A DNA stretch of 6,693 bases from Deltaproteobacteria bacterium (GTDB lineage: Bacteria > Desulfobacterota > Desulfobacteria > Desulfobacterales > JAUVVS01). The DNA lies in contig JAUVVS010000115.1 of assembly GCA_030604545.1 (NCBI GenBank), positions 1-6,693 of the forward strand. The letters are read 5' to 3'. Positions 5,503 through 6,693 of the stretch are shown here, piece by piece. The notes under the pieces were generated by a model. That model made no database searches. It worked only from the letters and a program-made list of their open reading frames with translations, and had not been told where the DNA came from. The position numbers and the translations under genes were made by a program. Every line of letters starts with the position of its first letter. The stretch's first letter is position 1.

Positions 5503-5760
5503 ATGAAAGTGCAAGGAATGAAAAGACAATTGGTTGGAATGGTTGTTAGAGACATGATGGATAAAACAGTAGTTGTCCAAGTTGAAAGACTTGTTAAACA
5601 TAAGCTTTATAAAAAGTATATTAAAAGACGTGGCAAGTTTGCTGTTCACGATAAAAACAACTCATGTAGAATTGGGGATAAGGTGTTGATAACCGAGTCA
5701 AGACCGCTTAGCAAAACAAAAAGATGGCGCCTAAGCAAGATACTTGAAAAAGCTGTTTAA
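5503..5760 (+). CDS. rpsQ: 30S ribosomal protein S17
   Basis: S17 is a primary 16S rRNA-binding protein in the 30S body with an OB fold. The 85 residues (E. coli 84) contain QLVGMVVRDMMDKTVVVQVE (9-28), KHKLYKKYIKR (32-42), the HDKNNSCRIGDKV turn (49-61), and the signature ITESRPLSKTKRWRL (63-77). ATG at 5503 is chosen because AAGG (5494-5497) lies five bases before it. The next in-frame ATG at 5518 has AAGGA immediately adjacent, which is too close to act as its Shine–Dalgarno. It stands in the normal rpmC-rpsQ-rplN order of the cluster. Confidence 0.96.
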   Translation: MKVQGMKRQLVGMVVRDMMDKTVVVQVERLVKHKLYKKYIKRRGKFAVHDKNNSCRIGDKVLITESRPLSKTKRWRLSKILEKAV

Positions 5761-5766
5761 TACTAT

Positions 5767-5782
5767 GGGCTCACTTGAGCCC
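5767..5782 (+). promoter_or_regulatory. Small GC-rich hairpin upstream of rplN
   Basis: GGGCTC (5767-5772) and GAGCCC (5777-5782) form a perfect six-base stem around ACTT. There is no T-run, so it is not an intrinsic terminator. The rplN Shine–Dalgarno AAAGGGA (5784-5790) follows by one base, and CCC (5780-5782) could alternatively pair with its GGG. A translational effect is possible but speculative. Confidence 0.4.
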
Positions 5783-5797
5783 TAAAGGGAAATAAAG

Positions 5798-6166
5798 ATG
5801 ATTCAGGCAGAGACGAAATTGACGGTGGCTGATAATTCTGGAGCAAAGGTGCTGTATTGTATTAAAGTTCTCGGAGGTACCAGAAGGCGGTATGCGAGTA
5901 TTGGTGACATCGTTGTCGTAGCTGTCAAAGAAGCGATACCAAATGCCAAAGTCAAAAAAGGAGATGTATTAAAGGCTGTTGTGGTCAGGACCAAAAAAGA
6001 GATCAGAAGATCGGATGGATCATACATACGATTTGATGATAATTCAGCCGTTTTGATTAATGTACACAAGGAGCCCATTGGGACGCGTATATTTGGTCCA
6101 GTAGCACGAGAGCTAAGAGCCAAGGGATTTATGAAAATTATTTCTCTAGCACCAGAGGTTTTGTAA
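5798..6166 (+). CDS. rplN: 50S ribosomal protein L14
   Basis: L14 lies on the interface side of the 50S subunit. It contributes to intersubunit bridges with 16S rRNA and is the binding site of the silencing factor RsfS. The 122 residues (E. coli 123) are highly conserved: MIQAETKLTVADNSGAK (1-17), CIKVLGGTRRRYASIGD (21-37), VKKGDVLKAVVVRTKK (52-67), the RRSDGSYIRFDDNSAVLIN segment (70-88), and PIGTRIFGPVARELR (93-107), ending FMKIISLAPEVL. AAAGGGA (5784-5790) is seven bases before the ATG. The 37-base gap after rpsQ holds a short perfect hairpin. Identification is certain. Confidence 0.98.
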   Translation: MIQAETKLTVADNSGAKVLYCIKVLGGTRRRYASIGDIVVVAVKEAIPNAKVKKGDVLKAVVVRTKKEIRRSDGSYIRFDDNSAVLINVHKEPIGTRIFGPVARELRAKGFMKIISLAPEVL

Positions 6167-6195
6167 ATTATAATCGCCCTGTGGAGATATGATTT

Positions 6196-6522
6196 ATGAT
6201 TAAAAATAAATGTCATATAAAGAAAGATGATAAAATCAAAGTTATTACGGGAAAGGACAATGGTAAAATTGGAAAAGTATTGAAGGTGATCAGAAAGGAT
6301 AAGCGTATCCTTGTTGAGAACATAAATATTATAAAACGCCATACAAAACCAGGCCCTAAGAGCAGACAAGGGGGAATTGTAGAAAGTGAGGCACCGATTC
6401 ATTGGTCCAATGTCATGTTAATGTGCAATAAATGCATAAAACCTGTGCGTATAAAAACGCAGCTTCTTGATGATGGAAAAAAAGTGCGTATTTGTAGAAA
6501 ATGCAATGAAATCATAGATTAA
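6196..6522 (+). CDS. rplX: 50S ribosomal protein L24, four-cysteine form
   Basis: L24 starts 50S assembly by binding the 5' region of 23S rRNA and later sits at the tunnel exit. The 108 residues (E. coli 104) begin MIKNKCHIKKDDKIKVITGK, followed by the KOW motif region (about 11-38, DNGKIGKVLKVIRKDKRILV at 21-40). Next come ENINIIKRHTKPGP and the GGIVESEAPIHWSNVML segment (59-75). The C-terminal part has two CxxC pairs, Cys77/Cys80 (CNKC) and Cys100/Cys103 (CRKC). This is the zinc-ribbon-like arrangement found in many bacterial L24 proteins but lost in others. GTGGAG (6181-6186) lies nine bases before the ATG. The following 132-base gap is unusual before rplE. Confidence 0.97.
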   Translation: MIKNKCHIKKDDKIKVITGKDNGKIGKVLKVIRKDKRILVENINIIKRHTKPGPKSRQGGIVESEAPIHWSNVMLMCNKCIKPVRIKTQLLDDGKKVRICRKCNEIID

Positions 6523-6547
6523 TGATATCGTATGCATAATTTATCCA

Positions 6548-6591
6548 GTTTCAAGTTTCTATTAGTAAACAAATACAATAGTTTATTGAAC
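6548..6591. repeat. Imperfect inverted repeat in the rplX/rplE gap
   Basis: GTT and CAA (6548-6554, one bulged T) pair with TTG and AAC (6586-6591). CTATT (6559-6563) then pairs with AATAG (6577-6581) across a four-by-four internal loop. The sequence is AT-rich, so chance is possible. It abuts the perfect dyad at 6592-6611, making a two-hairpin array. Confidence 0.35.
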
Positions 6592-6634
6592 ATCGACAAA
6601 AAGTTGTCGATTTAGTGCTGATAAGCGTCTCGAG
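6579..6634 (+). repeat. Dyad repeat, copy 2 (forward orientation)
   Basis: The centre holds a perfect eight-base inverted repeat, ATCGACAA (6592-6599) and TTGTCGAT (6604-6611), around AAAG. The core 6579-6611 matches the reverse complement of 4663-4695 at 29 of 33 positions, with weaker similarity to about 6634. Only TT follows the stem, so it is not a good terminator. It lies between rplX and rplE, upstream of the rplE GGAGG (6644-6648). Confidence 0.6.
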
Positions 6635-6654
6635 TCGTGTTCCGGAGGAATGTA

Positions 6655-6693
6655 ATGTCGCTGTTGAAAGTATATTATGAAAAAGAAGTTATA
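6655..6693 (+). CDS. rplE: 50S ribosomal protein L5, N-terminal fragment (continues beyond window)
   Basis: L5 binds 5S rRNA and helps place it in the central protuberance of the 50S subunit, where it contacts the P-site tRNA. Only 13 codons are present, reading MSLLKVYYEKEVI. This matches the usual L5 opening, in which a short basic segment is followed by a YxxEV-type helix start. The strong CCGGAGGA site (GGAGG at 6644-6648, six bases before the ATG) and the position after rplX support the call. An ATG at 6650 is followed at once by a stop and is not used. The fragment is too short to judge anything else. Confidence 0.88.
   Translation, partial: MSLLKVYYEKEVI

Noticed and set aside
5803..6402. 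199-codon open frame on the minus strand opposite rplN and rplX
   Set aside because: It lies wholly opposite two highly conserved ribosomal genes, has no recognisable motifs, and its openness follows from the codon pattern of the sense genes.
6592..6614. Intrinsic terminator after rplX
   Set aside because: The stem is good, but only a few T bases interrupted by AG follow and rplE continues on the same strand. It is better described as part of the dyad repeat.

Overview
This window is an ordinary bacterial S10–spc ribosomal protein locus, read entirely on the + strand. It begins inside the 3' end of tuf (elongation factor Tu) and continues rpsJ (S10), rplC (L3), rplD (L4), rplW (L23), rplB (L2), rpsS (S19), rplV (L22), rpsC (S3), rplP (L16), rpmC (L29), rpsQ (S17), rplN (L14), rplX (L24), and the first 13 codons of rplE (L5). 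Every reading frame is intact and has family-typical length and motifs. The AT-leaning base composition, tuf directly before the S10 cluster, and the style of the proteins (for example the L3 loop GSIGCSAWPGK, L2 with HPMGGGEGRSSGG, and a four-cysteine L24) suggest a member of the Desulfobacterota (Desulfobacterales-like former Deltaproteobacteria). That assignment comes from recall of family sequences, not from a search.

Layout: 1-227 tuf end; 228-332 a gap with an interrupted dyad and a plausible sigma70-type promoter; 333-2275 rpsJ-rplC-rplD-rplW, the last two overlapping as ATGA; 2276-2332 a terminator-like hairpin; 2333-3160 rplB; 3161-3316 a long imperfect palindrome; 3317-4632 rpsS-rplV-rpsC tightly spaced; 4633-4875 a composite non-coding insertion; 4876-6522 rplP-rpmC-rpsQ-rplN-rplX; 6523-6654 another structured gap; 6655 onward rplE. 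No gene-free stretch exceeds 300 bases.

The proteins assemble into the two ribosomal subunits. S10, S19, S3 and S17 go to the 30S; L3, L4, L23, L2, L22, L16, L29, L14, L24 and L5 go to the 50S. L22, L23, L24 and L29 surround the polypeptide exit tunnel.

The genes hold nothing new. What deserves attention is the non-coding DNA, because these operons are usually compact. Three junctions (rplB/rpsS, rpsC/rplP, rplX/rplE) carry repeat-like insertions that share parts. A heptad array of the form AATAACN occurs at the first two. A 33-bp dyad-containing repeat occurs in opposite orientations at the second and third (29 of 33 positions identical by hand alignment). A GC-rich (about 70%) palindromic block sits directly before the rplP ribosome-binding site. 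These look like small dispersed intergenic repeats that colonised a highly expressed operon. I see no evidence of a novel protein-coding system, CRISPR array, tRNA or rRNA.
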